Shown here: positions 20,438 to 29,694 of the stretch, piece after piece
Layout: each line of letters opens with the position of its first letter
How positions within the stretch are numbered: the first letter of the stretch is position 1
Assembly: GCF_001969445.1 (NCBI RefSeq)
Contig: NZ_CP017297.1
Location: forward strand, 1,550,001 to 1,614,000
Direction: 5' to 3'
DNA length: 64,000 nt
Origin: Brachybacterium sp. P6-10-X1
GTDB lineage: Bacteria > Actinomycetota > Actinomycetes > Actinomycetales > Dermabacteraceae
Notes under the pieces: generated by a model
Told to the model about the DNA's origin: nothing
The model's database searches: none
What the model saw: only the letters and a program-made list of their open reading frames with translations
Translations under genes and position numbers: made by a program

Positions 20438-20511
20438 CCTCGGTCGGCCGATCTCCTGCCCGGGATCGCCGGGCCAGGCCTCGGTCGGCCGATCTCCTGC
20501 CCGGGATCGCC
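20438..20511. repeat. Two-copy 41-bp direct repeat
   Basis: A 33-bp core beginning CCTCGGTCGGCCGATCTCCT occurs at 20438-20470 and 20479-20511, 41 bp apart. It lies between the GH18 and GH20 genes. No open frame or protein signature explains it. Confidence 0.85.
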
Positions 20512-20557
20512 GCTCGCCGGCACCCGATCTCACGGCCCCGGCATCACGGAGCACCCC

Positions 20558-21667
20558 TCAGCAGCCCTCCCCCATCACTCGCGCGAAGGGCACCAGCCAG
20601 GTGTCGAGCAGCTCGAGCGTCTCGCGCTCCCCGAGCGCGTCAGGGCTGTCGCACCAGACCGAGAGCGAGGCGCCGAGCACCGGATCGGGTGTTCCCGTGG
20701 GAACACGGGGCACGTCGAGGTGGACGTCCTGGGCCGCGAGCCCCATGAAGCGGCGTGGGGCGAAGGTGTCCTCGAGCAGGCCGAATCGTCGTCGGCCGTG
20801 CGGAGCGGGGACTCCGTCCTCGGAGAGCACGAAGTACAGCAGATCCCCGTGCGAGGTCACGACGCGATGGCCGGCGGCGAGGTAGTCGTGCACCGAGGGG
20901 GTCCACTCCCGCCAGCGGATCCACACGTCCAGCACCACCTCGGTGCTGATCGGCACCAGGGGCGCTGCGGATGCGGGGACCACGTGGTCGTTCCACAGCA
21001 TCGGAGTGCGGCCCAGCTCCAGCGCCCGTGCGGCCAGCGCGTTGATGAACAGGGCGTAGGAGTCGTGCGCCGTCGCCCCGGCACCGAGGAGGCGGCGCGC
21101 GTGGGCGACCAGGCGCGGGAACCGCTCGGGATGCTGGGCGTCCGCGTCCTCCCAGGGCGCGGCGAAGAACTCGTCGCCGCCGAGGTGGATCGCGTCCCCG
21201 GGGAAGGCCCGGGCGGCGGCCTCGAGCAGCTCGAGCGCGAACTCCAGCGCCTCGGGACGCGAGATGTCCAGCCGATCCGCGTGCACGGCGCCGTCGCGGT
21301 CGACCAGCCGCAGATGCTCCCGACCGACCAGCAGCGCGGCAGCATGGGAGGGCAGATCGATCTCCGGGATCAGGGCGATCCCCGCGTCCTCGGCGGCGGC
21401 GACGATCCGCGCGATGTCGTGCGCGTCCCAGGCGTCGTCGGCCGCGAGCTCCTCGACACCGGGCAGCCGCACCCCGACCCGATGGGTCTCGGTCAGGTGC
21501 AGGTGCAGCGCCGTGAAGCCCAGGTCCGCCATCCGGCCGATGAGGCCGACGACCGCCTCGACGCTGAACGCCTTCCGGCCGACGTCGAGGCTGACGCCTC
21601 GATAGGCCGCCGTGGCCAGGCCGCTGAGCGGCGTGCCCGTCGTCGCCGACCGGACGTCGCCCCTCAC
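20558..21667 (-). CDS. Cytosolic GH20 beta-N-acetylhexosaminidase
   Basis: 369 residues, no signal peptide, shorter than secreted GH20 enzymes and apparently only the catalytic barrel. Key motifs are LHLHLTE (54-60), PEIDLPSHA (101-109) and HLGGDE (161-166), the last providing the Asp-Glu pair for substrate-assisted hydrolysis. The start is GTG 21667, which overlaps the pheT stop in a GTGA junction, so it should be translated with phenylalanyl-tRNA synthetase. It probably removes terminal GlcNAc or GalNAc from imported oligosaccharides or from cell-wall turnover products. Confidence 0.88.
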   Translation of the reverse strand: MRGDVRSATTGTPLSGLATAAYRGVSLDVGRKAFSVEAVVGLIGRMADLGFTALHLHLTETHRVGVRLPGVEELAADDAWDAHDIARIVAAAEDAGIALIPEIDLPSHAAALLVGREHLRLVDRDGAVHADRLDISRPEALEFALELLEAAARAFPGDAIHLGGDEFFAAPWEDADAQHPERFPRLVAHARRLLGAGATAHDSYALFINALAARALELGRTPMLWNDHVVPASAAPLVPISTEVVLDVWIRWREWTPSVHDYLAAGHRVVTSHGDLLYFVLSEDGVPAPHGRRRFGLLEDTFAPRRFMGLAAQDVHLDVPRVPTGTPDPVLGASLSVWCDSPDALGERETLELLDTWLVPFARVMGEGC

Positions 21668-24264
21668 GCCCGGAGCACTCCTCCCACAGCGGTCTCCACG
21701 GCGGCGATGCAGCGCGCGCGTGCCTCCCCGATCTGTTCCGCGCTCAGCGTGCCCTCGGCCGAGCGCAGCCGCACGGAGAAGGCCAGCGACTTCTTGCCGT
21801 CGCCGATCTGTTCGCCGGTGTACACGTCGAACAGGTGCACGTCCTCGGCGAGGTCGCCGATGCCCACCACGATCGCGGCCTCGACCGCGCTCGCCGCGAC
21901 CGAATCCTCCACCACGAAGGCGAAGTCCTCCTTGGCCAGCGGGTACGTGGGAACCGGGACGGCCCGCACCACGCTCGGCGCCGAGGCGATCAGAGCCTCG
22001 AGATCGAGCTCCAGGGCGCTGGTGCGCGCCGGGAGCGAGAACTCCGCGACCACGGCGGGATGCAGCTCACCGGCATGGCCGACGACGACGGACGCCCCGT
22101 CGGGCCCGGAGACGTGCAGCTCCCCGGCGCGACCGGGATGGAAGGGCGCGATCTCGCGCTGGCGCACCTCGAGGTGGGCGCCGACGGCCGCGGCCGCGCG
22201 ACGGGCGAGGTCGAGGGCGTCGGCCCAGCCCCAGGGCGCGGGATCGCCCTGCCAGGATCCCGGCCCGGAGGCGCCGCCGACGACGGCCCCCAGGCTGCGG
22301 GTCTGCGCGGGCAGCGCGCCGAGGATCTCCTCGAGCTCGGCGTCGGTGGGACGCTGGGCGGCTGCGGGGATCGGCGAGCGCGCCTGCGCCCCGCGGGCGA
22401 TCGAGGTGGTGGCGACCTGGAAGATCGCCACCGATTCCGCGCCCCGTCCGAGGTTGCGCCGCGCCACGGGCAGCAGGGTCTGCAGCAGGGAGGTGCGCAG
22501 CAGGGGCTCGTCGTCGGCCAGCGGGTTCAGCAGCCGCACGGCCTCGCGTCGGGGGTCATCCTCCTCGTAGCCGAGGGTGTCGAAGATGTCGTCGGCGACG
22601 AACGGGGCGGAGGCGACCTCGGTCAGTCCCGCCTCGACCAGCGCCCGGTTCGCATCGCGGCGCGCCCGCTGGGCGCGGGTCAGACCGCGACCGCCGGGCG
22701 CCGTCGGCAGCACCGAGGGAATCTTTTCGTAACCGACCAGGCGCGCGATCTCCTCGACCAGGTCCTCACGCAGGGTGAGGTCCGGGCGCCACGACGGCGG
22801 GGTGACCACGAGGGTGTCCTCGCCGCCCTCGTCGACGGTGCAGCCGATCTGTTCGAGGGCCCCGCGCACCTGCTCCGGGGTGTACTCGATCCCGACCACG
22901 CGCTCGGCGTCGCCGAGAGCGAGGGTGATCGCGACCGGCTGCTGGACCGTTCCCTCGTCGGTGACCTCCGGAGCGATCGTCCCGCCGCCGAACTCGACCA
23001 CCAGCTGGGCCGCGCGGTGGGCGGCGACCAGCGGCAGCTGCGGGTCCACGCCGCGTTCGAAGCGCTTGGAGGCCTCCGACGGGAGACGGTGGCGACGGGC
23101 GGAGCGGGCCACCGTGACGGGGTCGAAGGTCGCGGCCTCCAGGACGATGTCCCGTGTGGCCGGGGAGACCTCGGTGTCCTCGCCGCCCATGACGCCGGCG
23201 ATGCCGAGCACGCGGGCACCCTCGCCGCCGTCGCTGTCTGTGATCAACAGGTCCTCGGCATCGAGCGTGCGCTCCACGTCGTCGAGGGTGGTCAGCGACT
23301 CGCCCGCCCGGGCACGGCGCACCACGATCGGGGCGACGACCTGGTCGGCGTCGTAGGCGTGCAGCGGCTGGCCGAGATCGAGCATGACGTAGTTGGTCAC
23401 GTCGACGATCAGGGAGATCGGCCGCATACCGGCCTGGGTGAGGCGCCGCGACATCCACCGGGGCGTCTGCGCGGTGGGATCCACGCCGCGCACCTCGAGC
23501 GCGACGAAACGGCGGCAGCCCTGGGCGCCCCCGAGCGCGGCGTCGTCGCGCAGCTGCACCGCGACGCCGGGCCCGGCCGGGGCCGGGACCTCGACGGTGG
23601 TGGCCGGGTCCGTGAAGTCCGCGCCGATGGCGTGGGAGTACTCGCGGGCCACACCGCGCATCGAGAAGCAGTACCCGCGATCGGGGGTCACATTGATCTC
23701 GACGACTTCGTCGGACAGCCCCAGCAGCGCGATCGCGTCATCGCCGGGCTCGCCGGTCAGTCCCTCGGCATGGCCGCGGCCGAGCACGATGATGCCGTCC
23801 TCGCCCGACGGGTCCTCGCCCAGCCCCAGTTCCTCGCCCGAGCAGATCATCCCGTCGGACGTGTGCCCGTAGGTCTTCCGCGCGGCGATCGCGAAGTCTC
23901 CGGGCAGCACGGTGCCCGGCAGGGAGACCACGACGAGATCGCCCGCGACGAAGTTGTGCGCGCCGCAGACGATGCCGCGGCTGGGGCGCTCCGCGCCGGG
24001 CTGGGGGTCCTTCGGGTCGTCGGCATCCTCGTTGTGCTCGGGGCCGACGTCCACGCGCACCCAGTTGATGGTCTTGCCGTTCTTCTGCGGCTCGCCGACG
24101 AGCTCGAGCACGCGGCCGACGACCAGCGGGCCGGTCACCTGCGCGCCGAAGATCGTCTCCTCCTCGAGGCCGACCCGGGAGAGGTCGGTGGCGACCTGCA
24201 GGGCCGAGGCGTCGGCGGGCAGGGTCGTGTGCTCGGCGAGCCAGGTCAGGGGAATGCGGGGCAT
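21664..24264 (-). CDS. pheT: Phenylalanyl-tRNA synthetase beta subunit
   Basis: 866 residues. The domain order is standard: N-terminal part, EMAP/tRNA-binding region around 45-170 (VVGRVLEL, GIVCGAHNF), B3/B4 editing region, B5, catalytic-like core, and the ferredoxin-fold anticodon-binding domain at about 770-866 (YPLAKEDFAFVVE). It forms the alpha2-beta2 enzyme with PheS. ATG 24264 comes one nucleotide after the pheS stop. Its stop overlaps the GH20 start. Confidence 0.96.
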   Translation of the reverse strand: MPRIPLTWLAEHTTLPADASALQVATDLSRVGLEEETIFGAQVTGPLVVGRVLELVGEPQKNGKTINWVRVDVGPEHNEDADDPKDPQPGAERPSRGIVCGAHNFVAGDLVVVSLPGTVLPGDFAIAARKTYGHTSDGMICSGEELGLGEDPSGEDGIIVLGRGHAEGLTGEPGDDAIALLGLSDEVVEINVTPDRGYCFSMRGVAREYSHAIGADFTDPATTVEVPAPAGPGVAVQLRDDAALGGAQGCRRFVALEVRGVDPTAQTPRWMSRRLTQAGMRPISLIVDVTNYVMLDLGQPLHAYDADQVVAPIVVRRARAGESLTTLDDVERTLDAEDLLITDSDGGEGARVLGIAGVMGGEDTEVSPATRDIVLEAATFDPVTVARSARRHRLPSEASKRFERGVDPQLPLVAAHRAAQLVVEFGGGTIAPEVTDEGTVQQPVAITLALGDAERVVGIEYTPEQVRGALEQIGCTVDEGGEDTLVVTPPSWRPDLTLREDLVEEIARLVGYEKIPSVLPTAPGGRGLTRAQRARRDANRALVEAGLTEVASAPFVADDIFDTLGYEEDDPRREAVRLLNPLADDEPLLRTSLLQTLLPVARRNLGRGAESVAIFQVATTSIARGAQARSPIPAAAQRPTDAELEEILGALPAQTRSLGAVVGGASGPGSWQGDPAPWGWADALDLARRAAAAVGAHLEVRQREIAPFHPGRAGELHVSGPDGASVVVGHAGELHPAVVAEFSLPARTSALELDLEALIASAPSVVRAVPVPTYPLAKEDFAFVVEDSVAASAVEAAIVVGIGDLAEDVHLFDVYTGEQIGDGKKSLAFSVRLRSAEGTLSAEQIGEARARCIAAVETAVGGVLRA

Positions 24265-24265
24265 C

Positions 24266-25378
24266 TCAGATCTCCGTCCCGTAGTGCTGGGAGAAGCGGA
24301 TGTCGCCCTCCACCATGTCGCGCATGTCCGCCACGCCGTTGCGCAGCATGAGCAGGCGCTCGATCCCGAGGCCGAAGGCGAAGCCCTGGTACCGCTCGGG
24401 GTCCACCCCCGCGGCGCGCAGCACGTTCGGGTGGACCATGCCGCAGCCGCCCATCTCGATCCAGCCGGTGCCGCCGCAGACCCGGCAGTCCGGGTCCGCG
24501 TCGTGGTCCAGGCCCAGCCGTGCCTCGCAGCGGAAACAGCGGAAGTCCATCTCCGCGCTGGGCTCGGTGAAGGGGAAGTGGTTGGGGCGCAGCCGCGTGA
24601 TGGGCGCTCCGCCGAACAGGTGCGCCGCGAAAGCGTCCAGGGTCCCGACGAGGTTCGCCATGGTCAGGTCCGTGTCGATCGCGAGACCCTCGACCTGGTG
24701 GAACATCGGCGAGTGGGTCGCGTCGATCTCGTCGGCGCGGTACACGGTCCCCGGGCACGCGATGTACAGCGGAGCGCCGCGCTCGAGCATCGCGCGGATC
24801 TGCACCGGGGAGGTCTGGGTGCGCAGCAGCATCCCGGAGCCCTCGGGCGCCACGTACAGGGTGTCCTGCAGGGAGCGGGAGGGGTGCTCCGGATCGGCGT
24901 TCAGAGCATCGAAGTTCAGCCAGGAGGACTCGACCTCCGGGCCCTCGGCGATCTCCCAGCCGATCCCGACGAAGAAATCGTTGATGCGGTCGGTCAGCGT
25001 GGTCAGCGGGTGCGCGGCGCCGCGGGGGCGCAGATCCGTGGGCAGGGTGATGTCGACGGTCTCGGCGGCGAGCGCGGCCTCCTCCTCGGCGGCGGCGAGC
25101 TCCTCCTGCCGGGCGGCCAGCGCCTTCTGCACGCGACCCTTGGCCTGGCCCACCAGCTTGCCGGCGGCGGCCTTCTGATCCTTGGGCAGGTCCTTGATGG
25201 CGCGGTTCGCGAAGGTCAGCACGCTCGCATCGCCCACGTGCTCCGTCCGTACCTGCTTCAGGGAGGCGGTGTCAGGGACGGCGGCGATCGCGGCGAGCGC
25301 ATCGTCGACCGCTGCGGTGATGCTCGCCTCGTCGATCTGGGGCGCCTCGGGCGCGGGGGATGTGTCGGACACGGGCAT
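24266..25378 (-). CDS. pheS: Phenylalanyl-tRNA synthetase alpha subunit
   Basis: 370 residues from ATG 25378 (MPVSDTSPAP). An N-terminal coiled-coil (about 20-105) binds tRNA, followed by the class II catalytic core with motif 2 (THSPMFHQVEG) and motif 3 (GLGIERLLML). A CFRC...CRVC four-cysteine insertion in the core is also seen in Bacillus-type PheS. The upstream in-frame extension to 25423 lacks homology. A GTG six nucleotides inside is an alternative start. Confidence 0.95.
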   Translation of the reverse strand: MPVSDTSPAPEAPQIDEASITAAVDDALAAIAAVPDTASLKQVRTEHVGDASVLTFANRAIKDLPKDQKAAAGKLVGQAKGRVQKALAARQEELAAAEEEAALAAETVDITLPTDLRPRGAAHPLTTLTDRINDFFVGIGWEIAEGPEVESSWLNFDALNADPEHPSRSLQDTLYVAPEGSGMLLRTQTSPVQIRAMLERGAPLYIACPGTVYRADEIDATHSPMFHQVEGLAIDTDLTMANLVGTLDAFAAHLFGGAPITRLRPNHFPFTEPSAEMDFRCFRCEARLGLDHDADPDCRVCGGTGWIEMGGCGMVHPNVLRAAGVDPERYQGFAFGLGIERLLMLRNGVADMRDMVEGDIRFSQHYGTEI

Positions 25379-25682
25379 CGCTTTCGTCGGGAGTCGTCCT
25401 GGGAGGGCACGGGGTGCGGGCACCGGGGCACGGCACCGCGGATCATTCTAGAAGAGAAGGGCCGAGCATGCCGATCGGCGGGACGCGGCATCGGCACGAG
25501 GTGATGGCGGTGCTCGTGGCGCCGCCATCACCATCGGCCGCGGCGACAGCGGACGATGCGTCGTCGCCGCACCTCTGCGCACGCCGCGACGAGATGAGCG
25601 CGGGGAGTTCTCCCCATGGAGTCGTGCATGCCTCGCTTCGTAGAGTGGGCGACGCGCCCCCTTCGCGACCGAACTCGACGAG
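25379..25682. other. Divergent intergenic region between pheS and the WXG-like gene
   Basis: Contains -10-like boxes for both directions: TAGAAT on the minus strand at 25450-25445 (pheS, leader about 60 nt) and TAGAGT on the plus strand at 25641-25646. Neither has a clear -35 box. No gene and no T-box-like leader was recognised. Confidence 0.45.
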
Positions 25683-27467
25683 GTGACGACGAATCCGATG
25701 AGCGATGCGATCACGCACGGTGCAGACACCGTGGGACTGCGTAGCCACGCCGAACAGATCGGCCGAGGCGCCCGGCGCCTCCACGATCTCCATGGCTCCC
25801 TGTCCGCCCTGGTGACCGCGTGCGCCTGGCACGGCGCGGACGCCGAGGAGTTCCGCAGCCGTTGGATCGGCACTGGCGGGCAGATGACCTCGTGCGGTTC
25901 CCGTCTCCAGGAGCACAGCACCGTGCTCGCCTCGGAGGCCGACCAGCAGGATCAGGTCTCTGCGGCCGCCGGGAACGGCGCATCGTCCCTCGGCGCACCC
26001 CTCGGGTCCACGCTGTCCGAGCTGCTCGGTCGCGGCGGCGAGCTGCTGGGCTCCGGCGCGGGGTGGAGCGACATGCTGGGCCGCGGAGACGCTGGGTCGA
26101 CCCTGATGGGTGCCCGCATCGCCGAGGACGATTTCGACCAGAAGCCGGGCAGGGGCGGGAGGACGACGATCACGCTGCCCGACGGGTCGTCGATCACGGT
26201 GGGCGACGACGGCACGCAGACGGTGACGCTCGACGGGACGACGACAGTCGAGACCGAGGTGCAGACTCCCCGGGGGACGGTGACGACGTCGGTGCGGGTC
26301 GGCGACACGATAGAGGTGACCGAGACCGCCGACGGCACGCTCACATACACGTTCAAAGCCGTAGCGGAGCACTCGGGATCGGGCGAGGTCGACGGCACGA
26401 TCTTCGGCGCCGAAGGCAGGGCGAGCAGCAAGGTCGAGCAGGTCTACAGCGTCACCGTGCCCAAGGGGACCGATGTCTCGGAGGCCATGCAGATCACACC
26501 GTTCGACCCTTCGTCGATCCCCCGCGGCGCCTCCGTGACGACCGGCACCGGTGTCGAGCAGAGCAGTTCGCTCTCGGTCAGCGGTGCCTACCGCGGTATC
26601 GAGCTGGGGCTCGGCGGGTCGATCGCGGAGGGAAGCTCCCGAACGCTCACGATCTCGCGGGACGCGGATTCCGGGAATCTCTCGATGCTCGAGGGGCCGA
26701 CAGACATGACCTCCGAGGGATCTGCCGTGGAACTCGGCCGCGGCGACATGAAGCTCTCCATGGGCTCGAAGACGATCGACAGCCGGAAGGTGCTGGAGTA
26801 CTCGGAGTTCAGCGACGACGGCGCCGGCAACGAGGCGTACATGAGGGCATTGCACCACGGCATGCCCGGCGACGAGTCGTCGCCCGGGGTCGAGGACCGC
26901 TACCGGCAGACGCATACGAGCACGGTCATCGAGGACGGCTTCGAGGTGGGCCACCAGGACGTCCTGGTCATCGGACGGAAGCACGTCGGGTACTCGGACG
27001 AACTCGTGGTGCGCGACCATCCCGACGGCTCACGGGAGTTCGCACAGCAGGTCCTTCCCCACGGCGAGGCCTCGAACAACTCCGTCATGGTCGAAGGCGG
27101 GACAGACCGGAAGACCTCGTACACGATGACTCTGGGCGACGTCCCCCGCACCCCTGGGAACACGGACATCCTGGCTGAGCACTGGGGTCAGTTCCAGCGC
27201 GGTGACGATCTGTCGATCTCGTTCTCGAAGGACGAGCTCTCGACCATGGAGGCGAATCGCGCCGCATGGCACGGGAACCCGGACCAATATCAGAACGAGA
27301 CCGACTATCTCTCCTCGGTCGTCGCCACGGACGACCACCACGGCGCGCACCAGGTCGTCGAGGACGTGCTGCGCGATTACAACTACCGCCCCCGCGAAGC
27401 CGGGAACTGGCGTGATGCAGAACAGCTCCACGACGAGATCGATGCTCCGGGGATGGTCGTCGACTGA
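25683..27467 (+). CDS. Large protein with WXG100-like N-terminal domain; function unknown
   Basis: 594 residues from GTG 25683 (or 589 from ATG 25698). Residues 1-95 are helical with a W-x-G turn (AWHGADAEEF, Trp49-His50-Gly51), like secreted ESX/type VII substrates, though the usual C-terminal YxxxD/E signal is not obvious. A Gly/Ser-rich linker (96-165) leads to a beta-rich region (170-400) with ITLPDGSSITVGDDG-like strands and a YRGIELGLGGSIAEG segment. The acidic, helical C-terminus (about 500-594) has no toxin motif I recognise, and no signal peptide or membrane segment is present. No immunity, EccC or other ESX gene is adjacent; it stands alone between pheS and mscR on the opposite strand to pheS. 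Confidence 0.7.
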   Translation: MTTNPMSDAITHGADTVGLRSHAEQIGRGARRLHDLHGSLSALVTACAWHGADAEEFRSRWIGTGGQMTSCGSRLQEHSTVLASEADQQDQVSAAAGNGASSLGAPLGSTLSELLGRGGELLGSGAGWSDMLGRGDAGSTLMGARIAEDDFDQKPGRGGRTTITLPDGSSITVGDDGTQTVTLDGTTTVETEVQTPRGTVTTSVRVGDTIEVTETADGTLTYTFKAVAEHSGSGEVDGTIFGAEGRASSKVEQVYSVTVPKGTDVSEAMQITPFDPSSIPRGASVTTGTGVEQSSSLSVSGAYRGIELGLGGSIAEGSSRTLTISRDADSGNLSMLEGPTDMTSEGSAVELGRGDMKLSMGSKTIDSRKVLEYSEFSDDGAGNEAYMRALHHGMPGDESSPGVEDRYRQTHTSTVIEDGFEVGHQDVLVIGRKHVGYSDELVVRDHPDGSREFAQQVLPHGEASNNSVMVEGGTDRKTSYTMTLGDVPRTPGNTDILAEHWGQFQRGDDLSISFSKDELSTMEANRAAWHGNPDQYQNETDYLSSVVATDDHHGAHQVVEDVLRDYNYRPREAGNWRDAEQLHDEIDAPGMVVD

Positions 27468-27594
27468 CCACGCGATCGAGGATCTCGCGCACGTCCGCGC
27501 GCCGCGCGCACCGCAGCGGCCCGACGTACGACCAGCACCGACCGTCTAGGCTGGTGGGCAACACCTCCACCATCCACGAAAGTCAGGTGCACCC

Positions 27595-28692
27595 ATGTCC
27601 TGGACCGTGAAGGGCGTCGTCGCCCGTGCCGAGAAGCAGCCCGCCGAACTGGTCGACATCGTCGTGCCGGACCCGGGGCCGAACGATGTCGTCGTCGACA
27701 TCGAGGCCACCGGCGTCTGCCACACCGATCTCGCCTACCGCGACGGCGGCATCAACGACGAGTTCCCCTTCCTGCTGGGTCACGAATCCGCCGGTCGCGT
27801 CTCGGTGATCGGCGAGGACGTCACCCACGTGGAGGTCGGCGACTACGTCGTGCTGAACTGGCGCGCCGTGTGCGGCCAGTGCCGCGCTTGCAAGAAGGGC
27901 GTGACGCAGTACTGCTTCGACACCCACAACGCCTCGAAGCCCATGATGCTGGTCGACGGCACCGAGCTGACGGCTGCGCTCGGCATCGGCTCCTTCGCCG
28001 AGAAGACCCTGGTCCACGAGGGACAGTGCACGAAGGTCTCCCCCGATGCCCCGGCCGAGGTCGCCGGGCTCCTGGGCTGCGGTGTCATGGCCGGCATCGG
28101 CGCGGCGATCAACACCGGCGCCGTCCGGCGCGGCGAATCGATCGCGGTGATCGGACTGGGTGGCGTCGGCTGCGCGGCGATCGCCGGCGCGGAGCTCGCC
28201 GGCGCCACCACGATCATCGGTCTCGACGTCGACGAGAAGAAGCTCGCCGCCGCGGACGAGCTGGGGGCCACCCACACCCTGGCCACCGAGGGTCTCTCCC
28301 CGCAGCAGGTCGCCGAGAAGATCCAGGAGCTCACCGGCGGTTTCGGGGCCGACGTCGTCGTCGATGCGGTCGGCATCCCGCAGACCTACGAGACGGCCTT
28401 CTACGCACGTGATCTCGCCGGTCGCGTGGTGCTGGTCGGCGTCCCCCGCCCGGACGTCGAGATCACTCTGCCGATGCTGGACGTGTTCGGCCGCGGCGGC
28501 GCCCTGAAGTCCTCCTGGTACGGCGACTGCCTGCCCGAGCGGGACTTCCCGTATCTCACGGACCTGTTCCTGCAGGGCCGGTTGCCCCTGGGCCGCTTCG
28601 TCACCGGGCGCACCGATCTGCCCGGGGTCGACGCGGCATTGGACTCCCTGCACGACGGCGCGAACCTGCGCACCGTGGCGGTGGTCTCCTGA
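27595..28692 (+). CDS. mscR: S-(hydroxymethyl)mycothiol dehydrogenase (formaldehyde detoxification)
   Basis: 365-residue zinc-dependent medium-chain dehydrogenase that oxidises the formaldehyde-mycothiol adduct (and can reduce S-nitrosomycothiol) with NAD. Catalytic zinc ligands are Cys42 and His63-Glu64 (GVCHTD, LGHESAG). Structural zinc is held by Cys93, Cys96, Cys99 and Cys107. The nucleotide fold carries VIGLGGVG near 183. ATG 27595 begins [11 protein letters not shown], the usual start of this actinobacterial group. Its stop overlaps the next gene by one base, a pairing that recurs in actinobacteria. Confidence 0.92.
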   Translation: MSWTVKGVVARAEKQPAELVDIVVPDPGPNDVVVDIEATGVCHTDLAYRDGGINDEFPFLLGHESAGRVSVIGEDVTHVEVGDYVVLNWRAVCGQCRACKKGVTQYCFDTHNASKPMMLVDGTELTAALGIGSFAEKTLVHEGQCTKVSPDAPAEVAGLLGCGVMAGIGAAINTGAVRRGESIAVIGLGGVGCAAIAGAELAGATTIIGLDVDEKKLAAADELGATHTLATEGLSPQQVAEKIQELTGGFGADVVVDAVGIPQTYETAFYARDLAGRVVLVGVPRPDVEITLPMLDVFGRGGALKSSWYGDCLPERDFPYLTDLFLQGRLPLGRFVTGRTDLPGVDAALDSLHDGANLRTVAVVS

Positions 28693-29312
28693 TGACTCTC
28701 CGACTCGACCATGCCATCACCTCCGGCACCTTCAGCCTCGACGGGGAGACCCACGAGGTCGAGAACAACGTGTGGGTGCTCGGCGATGACGAGCAGTGCC
28801 TCGTCCTCGACGCCCCGCACGACGTCGCGACCGTTCGTGACCTGGTGGGCGGGCGCGAGTGCGTCGGCATCCTGCTGACCCACGCGCACGACGACCACGT
28901 GCGGATGGCCCCGGAGCTCTCCGAGGCTCTCGAGGCGCCGATCCTGCTGAACCCGGCCGACCGCGAGGTCTGGCAGCTCACCCACGGCGACCTCCCCTGG
29001 GACGGCGACGTCACTGACGGTGACATGTTCTCCCTGGGCGGCGTGGACCTCGAAGCCTTGCACACCCCGGGCCACTCCCCCGGCTCGACCTGCTATTACG
29101 TCGAGGAGCTCGGGGCGGTGTTCGTCGGGGACACCCTGTTCCAGGGCGGGCCCGGCGCCACCGGGCGCTCGTTCTCCTCGCGGGAGACGATCGAGCAGTC
29201 GATCCGGGAGCGCCTGTTCGCGCTGCCGGAGGACACGGTGGTGCACACGGGGCACGGCCCGGACACCACCATCGGTGCCGAGAAGGAGGCCGCTCACGGC
29301 GACTGGCTGTGA
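28692..29312 (+). CDS. MBL-fold metallo-hydrolase paired with mscR
   Basis: 206 residues. The metal-binding motif HAHDDH is at 64-69, with later ligands in HTPGHSPGS, FVGDTLF and HTGHGPDT. ATG 28692 shares its A with the mscR TGA, so translation is coupled. By analogy with glutathione-dependent formaldehyde oxidation, it may hydrolyse the S-formylmycothiol product; this is inferred from linkage only. A different thioester or glyoxalase II-like substrate is possible. Confidence 0.85.
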   Translation: MTLRLDHAITSGTFSLDGETHEVENNVWVLGDDEQCLVLDAPHDVATVRDLVGGRECVGILLTHAHDDHVRMAPELSEALEAPILLNPADREVWQLTHGDLPWDGDVTDGDMFSLGGVDLEALHTPGHSPGSTCYYVEELGAVFVGDTLFQGGPGATGRSFSSRETIEQSIRERLFALPEDTVVHTGHGPDTTIGAEKEAAHGDWL

Positions 29313-29354
29313 GGGTCCCTGGCGCTCGGTCCTGCTGAGCTCTCCCTGCTGCTG

Positions 29355-29388
29355 ACGGCGGCGGTCGCAATCCTGCGGCCGCCGCCGT
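29355..29388 (+). terminator. GC-rich hairpin after the mscR operon
   Basis: Ten-base inverted repeat (ACGGCGGCGG 29355-29364 with 29379-29388) 43 nt after the metallo-hydrolase stop. No run of T follows, so termination strength is uncertain. Confidence 0.5.
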
Positions 29389-29442
29389 TCGTGTGGGCGG
29401 GCCCGCGAGGGCGGACACCTGGCGCTCGCGCGGCGCACCTGA

Positions 29443-29530
29443 CACCCGGCACCCGGCACCCGGCACCCGGCACCCGGCACCCGGCACCCGGCACCCGGCA
29501 CCCGGCACCCGGCACCCGGCACCCGGCACC
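29443..29530. repeat. Heptanucleotide tandem repeat, about 12.5 copies of CACCCGG
   Basis: Eighty-eight bases of perfect 7-bp repeats in the 382-nt spacer between the metallo-hydrolase and the HNH nuclease gene. A seven-base unit shifts reading frame with every copy, and the tract is long enough to change length by polymerase slippage. Minus-strand frames through it encode PGAGCRV-type repeats but have no gene-like context. Confidence 0.95.
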
Positions 29531-29694
29531 GTAAATCATCTCCCTGTTCGAGACTGAATCGTCGCAGGCCACCTCCGGTTCAAGGTTGTCCACACCCCTT
29601 CGTTCGTCACACCCTCCTCTGTAGAATAGGTCACACATTCGATGATCCGGCGGGAGCAGAGTTCCCGCCGCAGAGCGCGAGGAGGCGAGAGGCG

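Noticed and set aside
25379..25460. T-box or attenuator leader before pheS
   Set aside because: Leader is only about 60 nt with no T-box sequence or leader peptide rich in Phe codons.
28401..29522. Minus-strand frame encoding PGAGCRV repeats
   Set aside because: Created by the CACCCGG tract and antisense to mscR and the hydrolase; no start context.
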